Origin: Herminiimonas arsenitoxidans | GTDB taxonomy: Bacteria; Pseudomonadota; Gammaproteobacteria; Burkholderiales; Burkholderiaceae_D | Length of the DNA: 64,000 nucleotides | Assembly (NCBI RefSeq): GCF_900130075.1 | Contig: NZ_LT671418.1 | Coordinates: 3,596,001 to 3,660,000 of the forward strand | Direction of reading: 5' to 3' | In this document: piece after piece, positions 51,876-62,116 of the stretch | Layout of the letters: every line of letters begins with the position of its first letter | Position numbering within the stretch: the first letter of the stretch is position 1 | The notes under the pieces: generated by a model | Databases searched by the model: none | The model's input: only the letters and a program-made list of their open reading frames with translations | Told to the model about the DNA's origin: nothing | Position numbers and translations under genes: made by a program

Positions 51876-52487
51876 ATGTTTACTGGAATCGTCGCCGCCA
51901 TCGGCAAAATTACTACCATTTCTCCTCTCGGCGATGCTGCTGCGGGGCATCGCCTGACAGTCGATGCGGGTGGCTTGCCACTGGCCGATGTAGCCTTGGG
52001 TGATTCGATCACTTTGAACGGCGCATGCATGACGGTGGTGGCCAAGACAGACAAGCAATTCGAGGTTGATGTTTCTCGTGAGAGCTTGAATTGCACGGCT
52101 GGGCTGGATGCAGTCGGTGAAGTCAATCTGGAAAAAGCAGTCACCTTGTCAGAGCGCCTTGGGGGCCATCTCGTATCCGGCCACGTTGATGGTTTGGGCG
52201 TTGTCAGCAAGTTCGAGCCAGTAGGTGAATCGTGGCTGCTGGCTGTAACTGCGCCTAAAGAATTAGGTAAATTTATCGCGGTAAAAGGTTCTATCGTGAT
52301 CAACGGTGTATCGTTGACGGTGAATACTGTTGCCGATAGTGCTGATGGCTGTACCTTCTCTGTGAATCTGATTCCGCACACCGTTCAAGTCACTACGCTC
52401 AAGCATTTGAAAGTGGGTAGCAAGGTGAACTTGGAAATAGATTTGATCGCACGCTACGTTGAGCGCATGCTGAGCGCAGCCAAATAA
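51876..52487 (+). CDS. ribE: riboflavin synthase alpha subunit
   Basis: A 203-residue enzyme that dismutates two 6,7-dimethyl-8-ribityllumazines to riboflavin. It has two lumazine-binding halves: MFTGIVAAIGKITTI at the start and the second one from GGHLVSGHVDGLGVVS (about 92-107). The sequence NGACMTVV (about 49-56) and NGVSLTVN (about 146-153) are the paired family motifs. It shares an operon with ribD. No FMN riboswitch is visible in the short gap. Confidence 0.94.
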   Translation: MFTGIVAAIGKITTISPLGDAAAGHRLTVDAGGLPLADVALGDSITLNGACMTVVAKTDKQFEVDVSRESLNCTAGLDAVGEVNLEKAVTLSERLGGHLVSGHVDGLGVVSKFEPVGESWLLAVTAPKELGKFIAVKGSIVINGVSLTVNTVADSADGCTFSVNLIPHTVQVTTLKHLKVGSKVNLEIDLIARYVERMLSAAK

Positions 52488-52502
52488 GTATTTGAATTCA
52501 AC

Positions 52503-52545
52503 AAAAATCCATGAGAAGCAAGTTTGCTCCTCATGGATTTTTTTT
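52503..52545 (+). terminator. terminator of ribDE
   Basis: AAAATCCATGAG / CTCATGGATTTT with a 14-base loop and a run of eight T. Confidence 0.9.
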
Positions 52546-52677
52546 GAATCTAATGCTTCAGTTTTTGCCACGCCTGCTTATCCCAAGTAATGCCATGGCT
52601 ATAACTTTAATATCTTGCTCACTTTGGCACGCCGGATAGTGTTTTAAACGTGACGTATTGGCTTGCAGATCGACAGC

Positions 52678-54701
52678 TTAAAACACCCAGCGATAGTTGG
52701 CCGCTAGCCAATATGATGGTGCTTCTCCTTGAGTTGTTGCATTCAGCATCACAGAAGTCATTCCATTACCGACTTTGCTTTCGATTCCCAGTCCAACGCG
52801 TAACCACTTCTGCATCAAATTCTGTCCCGGGAAAGTGAATGGTCCGCCACCTGCGCCGATGATTTGACCACTAGTAGTTGTTCCCGTGTTTTCAAAACGA
52901 TGCGCGGCTTCCATGCGACCCAAGATGTTAATAGAGTCATTGAGTGGGCGGACTGCATCTATACCGATACGTGCTGTGGTCGCATGTTCAGTGCGTTCGT
53001 TCCACAGCACCGGGAAGCCATTACCTTGTTCTGTATATTCATCAATACGCGTTTTCATATATGTAAGGCTGGCGTATGGTGTCAGTTTGTTCTTGCCCAA
53101 CGCAACGGCATCTTTCCAGTCCAAACGTATGCGCGCACCCAATGATTTCATATCCGGAGCGCCATATGTGTGTGTCATTGTTCCTGCATTCAGATACGCA
53201 CGGTCAAGGCGCAAATCTCCGCTTCCGTAATAAGCACTTAGCGTTGCAAATACAGACGTATTCGGTAGCAACAGGATTAACTCGGGTAATACATATGTAC
53301 TTTGGGTTGTCGTATCGCCACCCAATCCCGTACTTGCACTACTGTATGTGCGGCCAACTGCCATATTCAACTGTGCAGATGTATTAAAGCGATGAGCGTA
53401 ACCGACTTCTGCTGCACCCAGCTTACTATCATAAGCACCATGATCTTGACGACCCACATCGCCACTGGTCCATATGCTGGAACGTCCTGCAGGCAAGAGT
53501 GAGCGCATCGGATTGCCATGTATGCCATGCATGACAAGGTCAGCATCGTTGTGAGCCAATAAGGCAGAATTGGCCACGCGCTGTAAGCCGGCTGTGAATT
53601 CTGGGACGTTAATCATGCCCGAGCCCATGCTAGTGACGCGAGCAATGAAGGCTGAGTCATTATCGAGGACCCCTGCCACAACGTTGCCATCGGCACTAAC
53701 GACACGTGCATCTTTAGTATTTTGGCCAGTAACAGTTACGCCGTTCGCAGCCAGCCATTGTTCGATGGATTGCATGCCAGTGGCCTCAGTCCATCGAAAT
53801 GCGCGATCAGCACCGCTAGCTAGCTGACTTTTTCCGACGACAACATCACCAACGGAATTAACACTATGTGCGAAGGAGGTAGTGCCACCTAATGTGCCAA
53901 GGTCGGTCATTGCATTGCTAGCTTCGGTCCAACGGAAAGCGTGATGTATATTGCCGCCAATGTCAGATTCTCCGACAACTACATTGCCAGCGGAATTGAC
54001 AGCATTTGCAGACGCGGTAGTGCCGCCTAATGTGCCGAGATCGATCATAGTATTGCTGGCTTCAGTCCATCGAAATGCGCGGTCATCAGCGCCAATCTTA
54101 CTTTCTCCGACGACCACATTACCAGCTGAGTTAACGGCATTGGCAAAGGAAGATGTGCCACCTAATGTGCCAAGGTCGGTCATTACATTACTAGCTTCGG
54201 TCCAACGGAAGGCGTGTATTACATTGCCGCCAATATCAGATCCTCCAACGACTACATTACCAGTGGAATTAACACCAGTAGCGATGGAGAAGCCACCTAA
54301 TGTGCCGAGGTCAGTCATTGTATTACTGGCTTCTGTCCACCTGAAGGCGTGATTTGTTAAGCCGCCAGTAACGGTATCGCCCAACCAACAACCACAGTGC
54401 CGGTGGAATTGACGGCGAAGGCAACCGAGGAATCACCACCTAATGTGCCAAGGTCAGTCATCGTGCCGTTAGCTGCACTCCAGCGGAATGCACGAATGAA
54501 TACATCGCCGTTAGTAAACGAATCGCCAATGACAACATCGCCGTTAGAACTGACTCCGCGGGCAAAGGAAGTAGAGCCGCCTAATGTGCCTAGCTCAATC
54601 AGTTCTGTTGCCAGTACCTGTTGTGATGCATATGCTGTAGCCACAAGCAGAAGCATGCCGATCGCACGTTGTAATTTCTTTTTCTTGTGCTTGAGTTTCA
54701 T
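52678..54701 (-). pseudogene. HAF-repeat autotransporter, apparent frameshift
   Basis: Two adjacent open frames together make one autotransporter. The first (start 54701, end 54357) has a signal peptide and two HAF repeats. The second (52678 to about 54384) has four more repeats (FRWTEASNTMTDLGTLGG type) and a C-terminal beta-barrel of about 280 residues ending in NYRWVF. The join falls in a run of three C at 54380-54382 (GGG on the minus strand): the first frame passes through W-A-I and stops at 54357, while the repeat pattern resumes in the other frame. One more G would restore a continuous reading frame. HAF proteins are surface or secreted repeat proteins of unknown target. It may be a real pseudogene, phase-variable, or a sequencing error. 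Confidence 0.75.
53750..54620 (-). repeat. tandem HAF coding repeats (six units of about 135-140 bases)
   Basis: The string CCTAATGTGCC recurs at about 53888, 54026, 54161, 54298, 54438 and 54577, intervals of 135-140 bases. Each unit encodes F-R-W-x-x-A...M-T-D-L-G-T-L-G-G and V-N-S-x-G-x-V-V-V-G. Units vary at several positions, so they are old repeats. Confidence 0.8.
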
Positions 54702-55058
54702 ATTGCGTGCCCCTTTGACTCTACACCAGAGAATTCCTTGCCTTTCGCATGTAATAATTTTTTGTATATGCAAAGCTTCGTTTCTTTCTGTTTCTCGCAT
54801 GCGACGTTTTAAAACGAAGATGTTCAGAAAAGCATAGTTCCTATACAGAGACGTTTGAGGAGAACGTCATCAAGGTGTCATAAATCTATTATGATTTTTA
54901 GTTATAGTACAAGAACTGCAATATGTAGTAGTCAAAAAACTTGTTCCTCAGATGGGAGTAACGGCGTGTTATGACTTTGAAACACGTCGCAACTGCGATA
55001 ACCAGACTGCTTCTGTCAAAGCGAGCCGGATGTTCTAAGGGCGAAAATGTAATTGAAT
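54702..55058. other. intergenic region upstream of the autotransporter
   Basis: About 360 bases, AT-rich to the eye around 54840-54960, without a convincing gene. A 28-codon frame (54952-55038) ends before the next hairpin but has no ribosome site or family character. The autotransporter promoter should be here. Confidence 0.35.
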
Positions 55059-55087
55059 AAAAAAGGGCACCTGCAGGTGCCCTTTTT
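55059..55087. terminator. palindromic terminator
   Basis: AAAAGGGCACCTG / CAGGTGCCCTTTT, a perfect palindrome with A- and T-tails. It would stop transcription from the cysC-like remnant on the minus strand, or from anything entering on the plus strand. Confidence 0.8.
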
Positions 55088-55165
55088 ACATCCAGTGCTT
55101 GACGTCTGTTTGATAACTAGAATTGTGTTTTAAACATAGGGGCAGTGTTGGATGAGAATTAACGG

Positions 55166-55405
55166 TTAGCGGTGGGCTGGCAACTGATTATATCCATGCT
55201 TCACGTTGTCACTAGCAAGCGCATAGCAAGCCCGCCCATCGTCGATGAGTGTACGTTCCATGGCATAAGCCGGTGTTGATTTTCTGGAGGCAATTAATTC
55301 GATAAACCACAAGGTACGTGGTTGTTGCCCGAGCAAGTCTTCATGATTCTGTACAGTAACCTGGCTTTGGTGCCAGACGACGTTGCTGCTTGAAGGCTGA
55401 TTCAT
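55166..55405 (-). pseudogene. truncated, degenerate APS kinase (cysC) fragment
   Basis: A 79-codon frame matches the N-terminal third of adenylyl-sulfate kinase in register: NVVWHQSQVTVQ at 8-19, LWFIELIASRKST at 32-44, and LASDNVKHGYN at 63-73. E. coli CysC, as I recall it, has VVWHSHPVTVQQ, LWFTGLSGSGKST and LDGDNVRHGL at these places. The P-loop is ruined: G-L-S-G-S-G-K-S-T reads E-L-I-A-S-R-K-S-T. The frame then ends, where CysC has over 110 more residues. There is no good ribosome site. It is therefore a relic, possibly still translated as a short peptide. The cysteine operon at 29-37 kb lacks cysC. Confidence 0.72.
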
Positions 55406-55597
55406 CTGAAATTATTTCTGCAGCAATGTGGTGTTGGCGAGGAATTTTACTATTTGGATTCAGCCCAGGTTTTGATTCACACGACCGAGCTGGATATCTT
55501 TACAGCAGTAAAGATGCGTAGCTTGGCCCAATAGTGATGGGAGAGGAAGCCTATCTGAAAGTTTGATGCATACGATCTCACGATTGATGCACCGATA

Positions 55598-56908
55598 TCA
55601 TATCCATGCGCTACGTTGATGCACACAAATGCCAGCCGAATAGGTCGCGGTGATGGTGCGGTCATCGCCCAGCATGGCAAGCGCAAACAATTGTTCTTCA
55701 AGACTGTTGGTAGTCGCGCTGCGACGCGAGAGCAGCGGCGTGGATTGTGGATCGAGCACAATGAAATCTGCCTCGCAACCTGTTGCGAAACTACCGATGG
55801 TTCCTTCCAGTTGCAGTGCGCGCGCACCGCCCAGCGTTGCCATATAAAACATGCGCTGTGCAGCGAGGTGGATGCCGCTCATCCGTCCGACTTTGTACAG
55901 CTCGTTCATGGTTTGCAGCATGGAGAAACTGGTGCCACCACCGACATCCGTTGCGAGTGAAACGGGCATGTGCAATTTATCGGCGCCGGCAAAATCAAAC
56001 AAACCGCTGCCAAGGAATAAATTGGAAGTAGGGCAGACCGTCGCCACCGAGTGTGTGGCCGCCATACGTGCGCGATCACCATCATCCAGCCAGATGCAAT
56101 GTGCATACAAGGCGCGTTTGCGCATCAGACCGCAACGATCGTAGACATCAAGATAGCTGCGGCTGTCGGGAAATAATTCTTTGACCCATTTGACCTCATC
56201 GGTATTTTCGGCAACGTGAGTCTGAATATAGGTGTCCGGATATTGGGACGCTAGTTCTCCGGCCAGTTTTAATTGCGCATCGCTGGAGGTCGGTGCAAAG
56301 CGAGGCGTGATGGCGTAATGCTGGCGACCTTTGTTATGCCAGCGATTGATCAGGGTTTCGCTGTCGCGGGCGCTGCTTTCTGGTGTGTCCAGCAGGAATT
56401 CAGGCGCGTTTCTATCCATCATCACCTTGCCGGCAATCATGCGCAGATTGAGTGCATGACTGCGACCAAAGAACGCATTGACCGATTGCGGATGCACAGT
56501 GCAATAGACTGCAGCAGTAGTCGTGCCGTTGCGCAGCAATTCCGCGAGGAAGAAATCAGCTACTTCGGTCGCGTGTGCTTCATCGTCGAAGCGTCCTTCA
56601 GTTGGGAAGGTATAAGTATTGAGCCAAGGCAGCAGGCCGGATGCTGGCGAGCCGATGATGTCCGTTTGTGGATAGTGCACGTGGGTATCGATGAAACCAG
56701 GCGTGATGATCTTGCCACGCCAGTCATGGACCGTTGTGCCAGCTGGGAGCGTAGATAACAACTTGTCGTAATCGTCGGCCGCAACGACTTTGCCATCGGC
56801 GATGACCAGCAAGCCGTCGGTATGCCAGAGCGTGGCATGTTCGTCGAATGCAGGATCATTGCAAAAATGCAGCAGGCTGGCGCGGTAGGCTTGTACGTTA
56901 GAAGTCAT
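55598..56908 (-). CDS. guaD: guanine deaminase
   Basis: The 436-residue product is a zinc amidohydrolase that turns guanine into xanthine and ammonia. The metal ligands are in DTHVHYPQ (H76, H78), with HVAENTDEV further on (about 241-249) and the catalytic Asp in LATDVGGGTSFSM. The N-terminal composite domain and the late LGGARALQLEGTIGSFATGCEADFIVLDP block are complete. It sits downstream of xdhC on the same strand, with 52 bases between. Confidence 0.95.
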   Translation of the reverse strand: MTSNVQAYRASLLHFCNDPAFDEHATLWHTDGLLVIADGKVVAADDYDKLLSTLPAGTTVHDWRGKIITPGFIDTHVHYPQTDIIGSPASGLLPWLNTYTFPTEGRFDDEAHATEVADFFLAELLRNGTTTAAVYCTVHPQSVNAFFGRSHALNLRMIAGKVMMDRNAPEFLLDTPESSARDSETLINRWHNKGRQHYAITPRFAPTSSDAQLKLAGELASQYPDTYIQTHVAENTDEVKWVKELFPDSRSYLDVYDRCGLMRKRALYAHCIWLDDGDRARMAATHSVATVCPTSNLFLGSGLFDFAGADKLHMPVSLATDVGGGTSFSMLQTMNELYKVGRMSGIHLAAQRMFYMATLGGARALQLEGTIGSFATGCEADFIVLDPQSTPLLSRRSATTNSLEEQLFALAMLGDDRTITATYSAGICVHQRSAWI

Positions 56909-56960
56909 GGCTAGTAGTAATCGGTAAAAGTAAATGTAGAGTGAGAGCTGGTTTTCAGGG

Positions 56961-58025
56961 CTAGGTCAGTAGCGGGAATACTTGCTCTTGATGCTTGTCG
57001 AGATGTTTGTGGCTTTGCAATTCCCATAACTGCATGAGTTGCGCAACGACCGCGATTGCAATGCTGGCAGGCTCCTTGCCATAAATGCCGGGGATGCCGA
57101 TAGGGCAGGTCATCTTGTTTAATTGTTGAGCAGTGATGCCTCGATCTTGCAGACGATGTTCGAATTGCTTGCGCTTGGTGTAAGAGCCGATCAGGCCGAA
57201 CCAGGCGACATCATCGCGCCGCAATATCTGTTCTGTCAGTTGTTGATCCAATGCGTGGCTGTGCGTCATGACGATAAAGTAGGCGCCGGGATCAGCCTTG
57301 GCGACGACGGCATTGGGAACATCTGTTGCTTCGATGGTGACGTGCGGTGGCAAGTCAGTCGGGAACATGTCTTCGCGTTCATCGACCCAGATGACGCGGC
57401 AGGGCAAGGTGCTTAACATGCGCACCAGTGCGGTACCCACATGTCCGGCACCGAACAGCACGACCTGTGGCTGGTGGGCGTGGCATAAGTCGAGCAACCA
57501 GCGACGTCCGTGCATATCCTTGGCAATATGCGTGGCGCTGGCAGTGCGGAACATGCTTGCCTCCAAGCCATTGTTAGGCACACTTAAATCGTATGCTTCG
57601 CCATCGATTTCATACAGCATGGATGGGTCATCCGATTCCAGCGGAACCGCACGCCAGACATTGACGCCATCACGACGGCAACGCTCCAGACCTGCCAGCA
57701 TCGTCGCGGCATGCTGATCGATGATTTCAAAAGCCAGGAACACGACTCCGCCGCAGCATTGACCCAGACTCGGGCCGAGAGCGATGCGTTCGATTCTAGC
57801 CACCGGATGTTTATTGTTGTGCTCAGCCAGCATGGCGCGCGCAATCTGCGCGGCGCGCCATTCCAGATGACCGCCGCCTATGGTATCGAATTGCTGCGTG
57901 GCGTTAAACACCATGCGCGCACCAGCTTCACGCGGTGCTGAGCCCTGAATGTTGGCGACTGTTACCAGTACGCAGGGAGTGGTAGCAGCTTCCGGTTTTT
58001 GCAAGGCTTGTAACCAGGTAGTCAT
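56961..58025 (-). CDS. xdhC: xanthine dehydrogenase accessory protein XdhC
   Basis: A 354-residue protein that binds sulfurated molybdenum cofactor and inserts it into XdhB. It has the N-terminal XdhC/CoxI block (PCVLVTVANIQGSAPREAGARMV, about 17-39), GPSLGQCCGGVVFLAFE (Cys pair that binds Moco), and a Rossmann-type domain with VVLFGAGHVGTALVRML (about 197-213). It lies 15 bases after xdhB. Confidence 0.93.
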   Translation of the reverse strand: MTTWLQALQKPEAATTPCVLVTVANIQGSAPREAGARMVFNATQQFDTIGGGHLEWRAAQIARAMLAEHNNKHPVARIERIALGPSLGQCCGGVVFLAFEIIDQHAATMLAGLERCRRDGVNVWRAVPLESDDPSMLYEIDGEAYDLSVPNNGLEASMFRTASATHIAKDMHGRRWLLDLCHAHQPQVVLFGAGHVGTALVRMLSTLPCRVIWVDEREDMFPTDLPPHVTIEATDVPNAVVAKADPGAYFIVMTHSHALDQQLTEQILRRDDVAWFGLIGSYTKRKQFEHRLQDRGITAQQLNKMTCPIGIPGIYGKEPASIAIAVVAQLMQLWELQSHKHLDKHQEQVFPLLT

Positions 58026-58040
58026 GGTCTTGCTCCTTCC

Positions 58041-60413
58041 CTAGTGCGTTGCGGCACGAACTGCATCGACCGCATCCAGTATCGCTTCGCTGGTGGCCGG
58101 TGCACGCAGTGGCGGATTGATGCGCTTGTCACCCACTGCGGCAATCGCATCGCGTATGGCCAGGAATACGGAAAACGGCAACAACAATGGTGGTTCACCA
58201 ACCGCTTTGGAGCGGTGTATGCTGTCCTGCACATTGCTGTTCTTGAATAGCTTGACGCGGAAATCTGCGGGGCAATCCGAGACGGCAGGAATTTTGTAAG
58301 TGGATGGCGCATGCGTCATCAGCTTGCCCTCTTTGTTCCACCACAATTCTTCCGTAGTGAGCCATCCCATACCTTGAATGAATGCACCTTCAACCTGGCC
58401 CAGATCAATCGCCGGATTGAGCGCTTCTCCAGCGTCGTACAGCGCATCGGCGCGCAACAACTTCCATTCGCCAGTGAGAGTGTCGATCACCACTTCGGAT
58501 ACTGAGGCCGCGTAAGCGTAGTAATAGAAAGGATGGCCGTTCATGGTCTTCGCATTCCAATGTACGCGTGGCGTCGAGTAAAAACCGTCAGACCAGAGCT
58601 GGATGCGCGCGACGTAGGCCTGCATCACCAATTCAGGGAAGGAGATCGATTGTTCGGCTGCGCTTACTTTGCTGTCGGCGAAACTGATGGCAGTGACTTC
58701 GACGCCGAAACGCTGCGCAGCGAAGACGGCGAGACGATCACGTATCTGCAATGCCGCATGTTGTGCTGCCTTGCCATTGAGGTCGGTGCCGGTCGATGCA
58801 GCAGTAGCAGACGTATTGGCTACCTTGCTGGTATCGGTTGCGGTACAGCGTACGCGGTCCAGCTTCAGGCCGAATGCATTCGCGACGACTTGAGCGACCT
58901 TGGTGTTGAGGCCCTGACCCATTTCGGTGCCGCCGTGATTCACGAGTATCGAACCATCGGTATAGACATGTACTAGCGCGCCAGCCTGATTCAAGTGCGG
59001 TACGTTGAATGAGATGCCGAACTTGACCGGTGTCAGCGCCAAGCCTTTTTTCAGGATTGGGCTGCTGGCATTAAATGCGTCGATGGCGAGGCGGCGCGCC
59101 TGGTAATCGCTGCTGGCTTCCAGTTCGTCGACCAGCGCGTGGATGATATTGTCTTCGACCTTCTGTCCGTAATGCGTGACATTGCGGGCGTCAGGGCCGT
59201 CTTCATCACTACTGCCGTAGAAATTGACGCGTCGTACTTGCAGCGCATCTTTGCCCAGATTGCGCGCGATTTCATCGATGATGTATTCAATCGCAATCGC
59301 ACCTTGTGGGCCGCCAAAACCGCGGAATGCCGTATTTGATTGCGTATTCGTTTTGCCGCACATGGCATGGATTTCAACGTCCGACAGATAGTAGGCATTG
59401 TCGAAATGGCAGACGGCACGCGTAGCAACCGGACCAGACAAGTCGGCGGAAAAACCTGCGCGTGAAATCATGTCGATCTTGGCGGCCAGAATGCGACCAT
59501 CATCGTCGTAGCCTATCTCGTAATCGTAGGCAAAGCAGTGGCGCTTGCCGGTGACGATCATGTCGTCATCGCGATCGGCACGCAGTTTGACCGGACGGCG
59601 CAGACGAGCGGCACCGATAGCGGCAGCACAGGCCCACAAGGCTGATTGCGATTCCTTGCCGCCGAAACCACCGCCCATGCGGCGGCATTCGACCAGGACA
59701 TCGTGTGAGGACAGATTCAAAACGTGTGCGATGTGATGTTGCATTTCGCTCGGGTGTTGCGTCGAGCAATGCACATGCATGCCGCCACCTTCTTTCGGAA
59801 TGGCATAAGAAACCTGGCCTTCCAGATAAAAGTGTTCTTGCCCGCCGACATTGAAATTACCTTGCAGCTTGTGTGGGGCAGCGGTGAATGCGACAACAGC
59901 ATCGCCGCGCTTCAGGTGCATAGGTGGCAGGACATAGGATTGCGCGGCATGCGCGGCGCGCGGTGTCAGTACCGCTGGCAATTCTTCATAGTCGATGACA
60001 CCGAGTCGTGCTGCACGTCGTGCGGATTCGTGGCTATCGGCGATGACCAAAAAGATAGGTTGACCAACATATTGCACCAGACCATCTGCCAATATCGGAT
60101 CGTCGTGAATGATGGCACCGCATTCGTTTTCACCGGGGATGTCATCGGCAGTCAGGACGGTGACGACGCCAGGTGCTGCTTTAACTTTTGTCAGATCGAG
60201 CGAACGGATGCGCGCATGTGCTTTTTGCGATAAGCCCAGTGCAGCGTGCAGAGTGCCCTGCAACTCAACGATGTCGTCTGTGTAGGTTGCTTCGCCAGTG
60301 ACGTGCAGGATGGCAGATTCGTGCGGGTGTGGTTTGCCGACTGCGTTGCCGCTTTGTAGCGCGGTGGCAGAAAATTTTTCAGACATGAATAATTCGGTTT
60401 GCTTGTTCATCAT
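58041..60413 (-). CDS. xdhB: xanthine dehydrogenase molybdopterin-binding subunit
   Basis: The product (790 residues) oxidises hypoxanthine and xanthine at a molybdenum centre. It shows the a/b hammerhead start (HVTGEATYTDDI), the glycine-rich GGGFGGKESQ (Moco contact), RAFRGFGGPQG-like NTAFRGFGGPQGAIA, and the active-site region EMGQGLNTKVAQV. The C-terminal AVGEPPLLLPFSVF includes the catalytic Glu loop (V-G-E-P-P). The start at 60413 gives a GAGGA ribosome site; a longer frame to 60455 overlaps xdhA. Confidence 0.95.
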   Translation of the reverse strand: MMNKQTELFMSEKFSATALQSGNAVGKPHPHESAILHVTGEATYTDDIVELQGTLHAALGLSQKAHARIRSLDLTKVKAAPGVVTVLTADDIPGENECGAIIHDDPILADGLVQYVGQPIFLVIADSHESARRAARLGVIDYEELPAVLTPRAAHAAQSYVLPPMHLKRGDAVVAFTAAPHKLQGNFNVGGQEHFYLEGQVSYAIPKEGGGMHVHCSTQHPSEMQHHIAHVLNLSSHDVLVECRRMGGGFGGKESQSALWACAAAIGAARLRRPVKLRADRDDDMIVTGKRHCFAYDYEIGYDDDGRILAAKIDMISRAGFSADLSGPVATRAVCHFDNAYYLSDVEIHAMCGKTNTQSNTAFRGFGGPQGAIAIEYIIDEIARNLGKDALQVRRVNFYGSSDEDGPDARNVTHYGQKVEDNIIHALVDELEASSDYQARRLAIDAFNASSPILKKGLALTPVKFGISFNVPHLNQAGALVHVYTDGSILVNHGGTEMGQGLNTKVAQVVANAFGLKLDRVRCTATDTSKVANTSATAASTGTDLNGKAAQHAALQIRDRLAVFAAQRFGVEVTAISFADSKVSAAEQSISFPELVMQAYVARIQLWSDGFYSTPRVHWNAKTMNGHPFYYYAYAASVSEVVIDTLTGEWKLLRADALYDAGEALNPAIDLGQVEGAFIQGMGWLTTEELWWNKEGKLMTHAPSTYKIPAVSDCPADFRVKLFKNSNVQDSIHRSKAVGEPPLLLPFSVFLAIRDAIAAVGDKRINPPLRAPATSEAILDAVDAVRAATH

Positions 60414-60420
60414 GATTTCC

Positions 60421-61911
60421 TCAAGCAATCTGCGCAGTGGCAGTGCTTGCCGCAAAGGCGCGTAAAGAGCTTGGCGCCATGGGTGTATCGGCGCGTGTTT
60501 CCAGCCAGTAGCGATACAACAGATTTTGCGCAGTCTTCATGCGGTAGGCCGATGAGGCACGCATGTCGGACAGCGGCGCATAATCCTCGGCCAGCAATGC
60601 GATGGCAGCACGCACGTTTTCTTCACTCCATGCCTTGTCGTTCAGCGCAGCTTCGGCTGCTGCTGCACGTTTGGGCGTGGCTGCCATGCCGCCGTAGGCG
60701 ATGCGCGCATGACGTACCTCACCATCAACAAGCTCGAAGGCGAATGCAGCGCAGACAGCAGAGATGTCCTGATCGAAGCGTTTCGATAATTTATAGGTGC
60801 GGAATACGACGCCAGTGCGCGGCAATGGTATCCGTACTGCTTGTACAAACTCGTTGGTTTGCAAGGCTGATTTTTGATACGCCAGATAAAAATCTTCCAG
60901 CGGCATGCTGCGTTCACCATCGACACTGTGCAACACGATGTATGTGCCGAGCGCGATCAACCAAGGCATGGAGTCACCGATAGGCGAACCATTGGCCACA
61001 TTGCCGCCCAGCGTGCCTGCATTGCGCACGGGTAGTGAGGCAAAGCGTTGCCATAGTTCAGACAATTCCTCCGGGTAATGCACGTGAGCTGCGGCGTAGG
61101 ATTTTTCCAGTGTGACGCCAGCGCCGATTTCCAGCCAGCCGTTTTTTTCTTCTATGTTTTTCAGTTCTTCGACCTGGCCGATGTAAATAATGTCGCCAAG
61201 GTCACGCATGTGTTTGGTCACCCACAAGCCGACATCAGTAGAGCCGGCCAGGATGCGTGCCTTGGGCAGTTCGGCGCGTAATGCTGCCAGTTGCGCCAGC
61301 GTACGCGGCGCATGAAAAGTCTGGCCAGCGTAGCTGATGCTGAGTGGTTCCTCGCGTTGCAATCCGCGCAAAGCGTCGGCAACGTGAGCGCGATCGAAAT
61401 GTACTTCTGGCAGTTCACCCATGCGACGTGCCGCATCAATGATAGGGCGGTAGCCGGTGCAGCGACAGAGATTGCCTGATAAGGCATCGTCGATCTGTCT
61501 GGTGCTCGGAGCTACATTGGATTTTTCATGTTGCAGATACAAATTCCACAAGGACATGACGAAGCCAGGCGTGCAGAAGCCGCATTGCGAGCCGTGGCAT
61601 TCGACCATAGCTTGTTGTACTGGGTGGAGGCAACCATCGGCCTGTTTCAAATCTTCTACTGTGAACAATGCCTTGCCATCCAGCGTGGGCAAAAATTGTA
61701 TGCAGGAATTGACGGTGTTCAGTTCCAGTTTGTCGCCGCGCAGTTCGCCGACGACGACGGTGCAGGCGCCGCAATCACCTTCGGCACAACCTTCTTTGGT
61801 GCCGGTGCAATGCAGGTCTTCGCGCAAATGTTGTAAAACGGTACGGGTATTGGACTGGCCTGTCACTTCGTGAGTGGCGCCGCGGAAGTAAAAGCGAATC
61901 GGTTCTGACAT
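60421..61911 (-). CDS. xdhA: xanthine dehydrogenase small subunit (FeS/FAD)
   Basis: The product (496 residues) carries two [2Fe-2S] clusters: the plant-type one at C42, C47, C50 and C70, and the second at C110, C113, C149 and C151 (CGFC...CRC). An FAD domain follows (about 180-380; [18 protein letters not shown] and [20 protein letters not shown]), then the CO-dehydrogenase-type C-terminal domain. It passes electrons from XdhB to NAD+. The start at 61911 fits the family; an upstream frame to 61962 adds 17 residues of unrelated sequence. Confidence 0.95.
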   Translation of the reverse strand: MSEPIRFYFRGATHEVTGQSNTRTVLQHLREDLHCTGTKEGCAEGDCGACTVVVGELRGDKLELNTVNSCIQFLPTLDGKALFTVEDLKQADGCLHPVQQAMVECHGSQCGFCTPGFVMSLWNLYLQHEKSNVAPSTRQIDDALSGNLCRCTGYRPIIDAARRMGELPEVHFDRAHVADALRGLQREEPLSISYAGQTFHAPRTLAQLAALRAELPKARILAGSTDVGLWVTKHMRDLGDIIYIGQVEELKNIEEKNGWLEIGAGVTLEKSYAAAHVHYPEELSELWQRFASLPVRNAGTLGGNVANGSPIGDSMPWLIALGTYIVLHSVDGERSMPLEDFYLAYQKSALQTNEFVQAVRIPLPRTGVVFRTYKLSKRFDQDISAVCAAFAFELVDGEVRHARIAYGGMAATPKRAAAAEAALNDKAWSEENVRAAIALLAEDYAPLSDMRASSAYRMKTAQNLLYRYWLETRADTPMAPSSLRAFAASTATAQIA

Positions 61912-62116
61912 GATCTGTGTGCTCTGTTGAGGTACGACGTATAGATAATTAAAAACAATCACATGCTGTTTTTATTTCTTTTGGAAATGACACAACAGCT
62001 GCTCTCGTCTGTTGATGCCATCTCTTTTCTTAACGTTGCCGCAGAATATTGCGCACCTGGTATGGCAAGAGCCGACGAGGGCGCAACATCTGCTGCTTGT
62101 TGCTTTGTTTACTTGT

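Noticed and set aside
54952-55038. A 28-codon frame just before the hairpin at 55059
   Set aside because: There is no Shine-Dalgarno sequence, and the composition gives no family signal. It is probably an open frame by chance.
55477-55827. A 116-codon minus-strand frame over the guaD 3' end
   Set aside because: It overlaps the last 80 codons of guaD in another frame and has no motif. GuaD ends normally at 55598.
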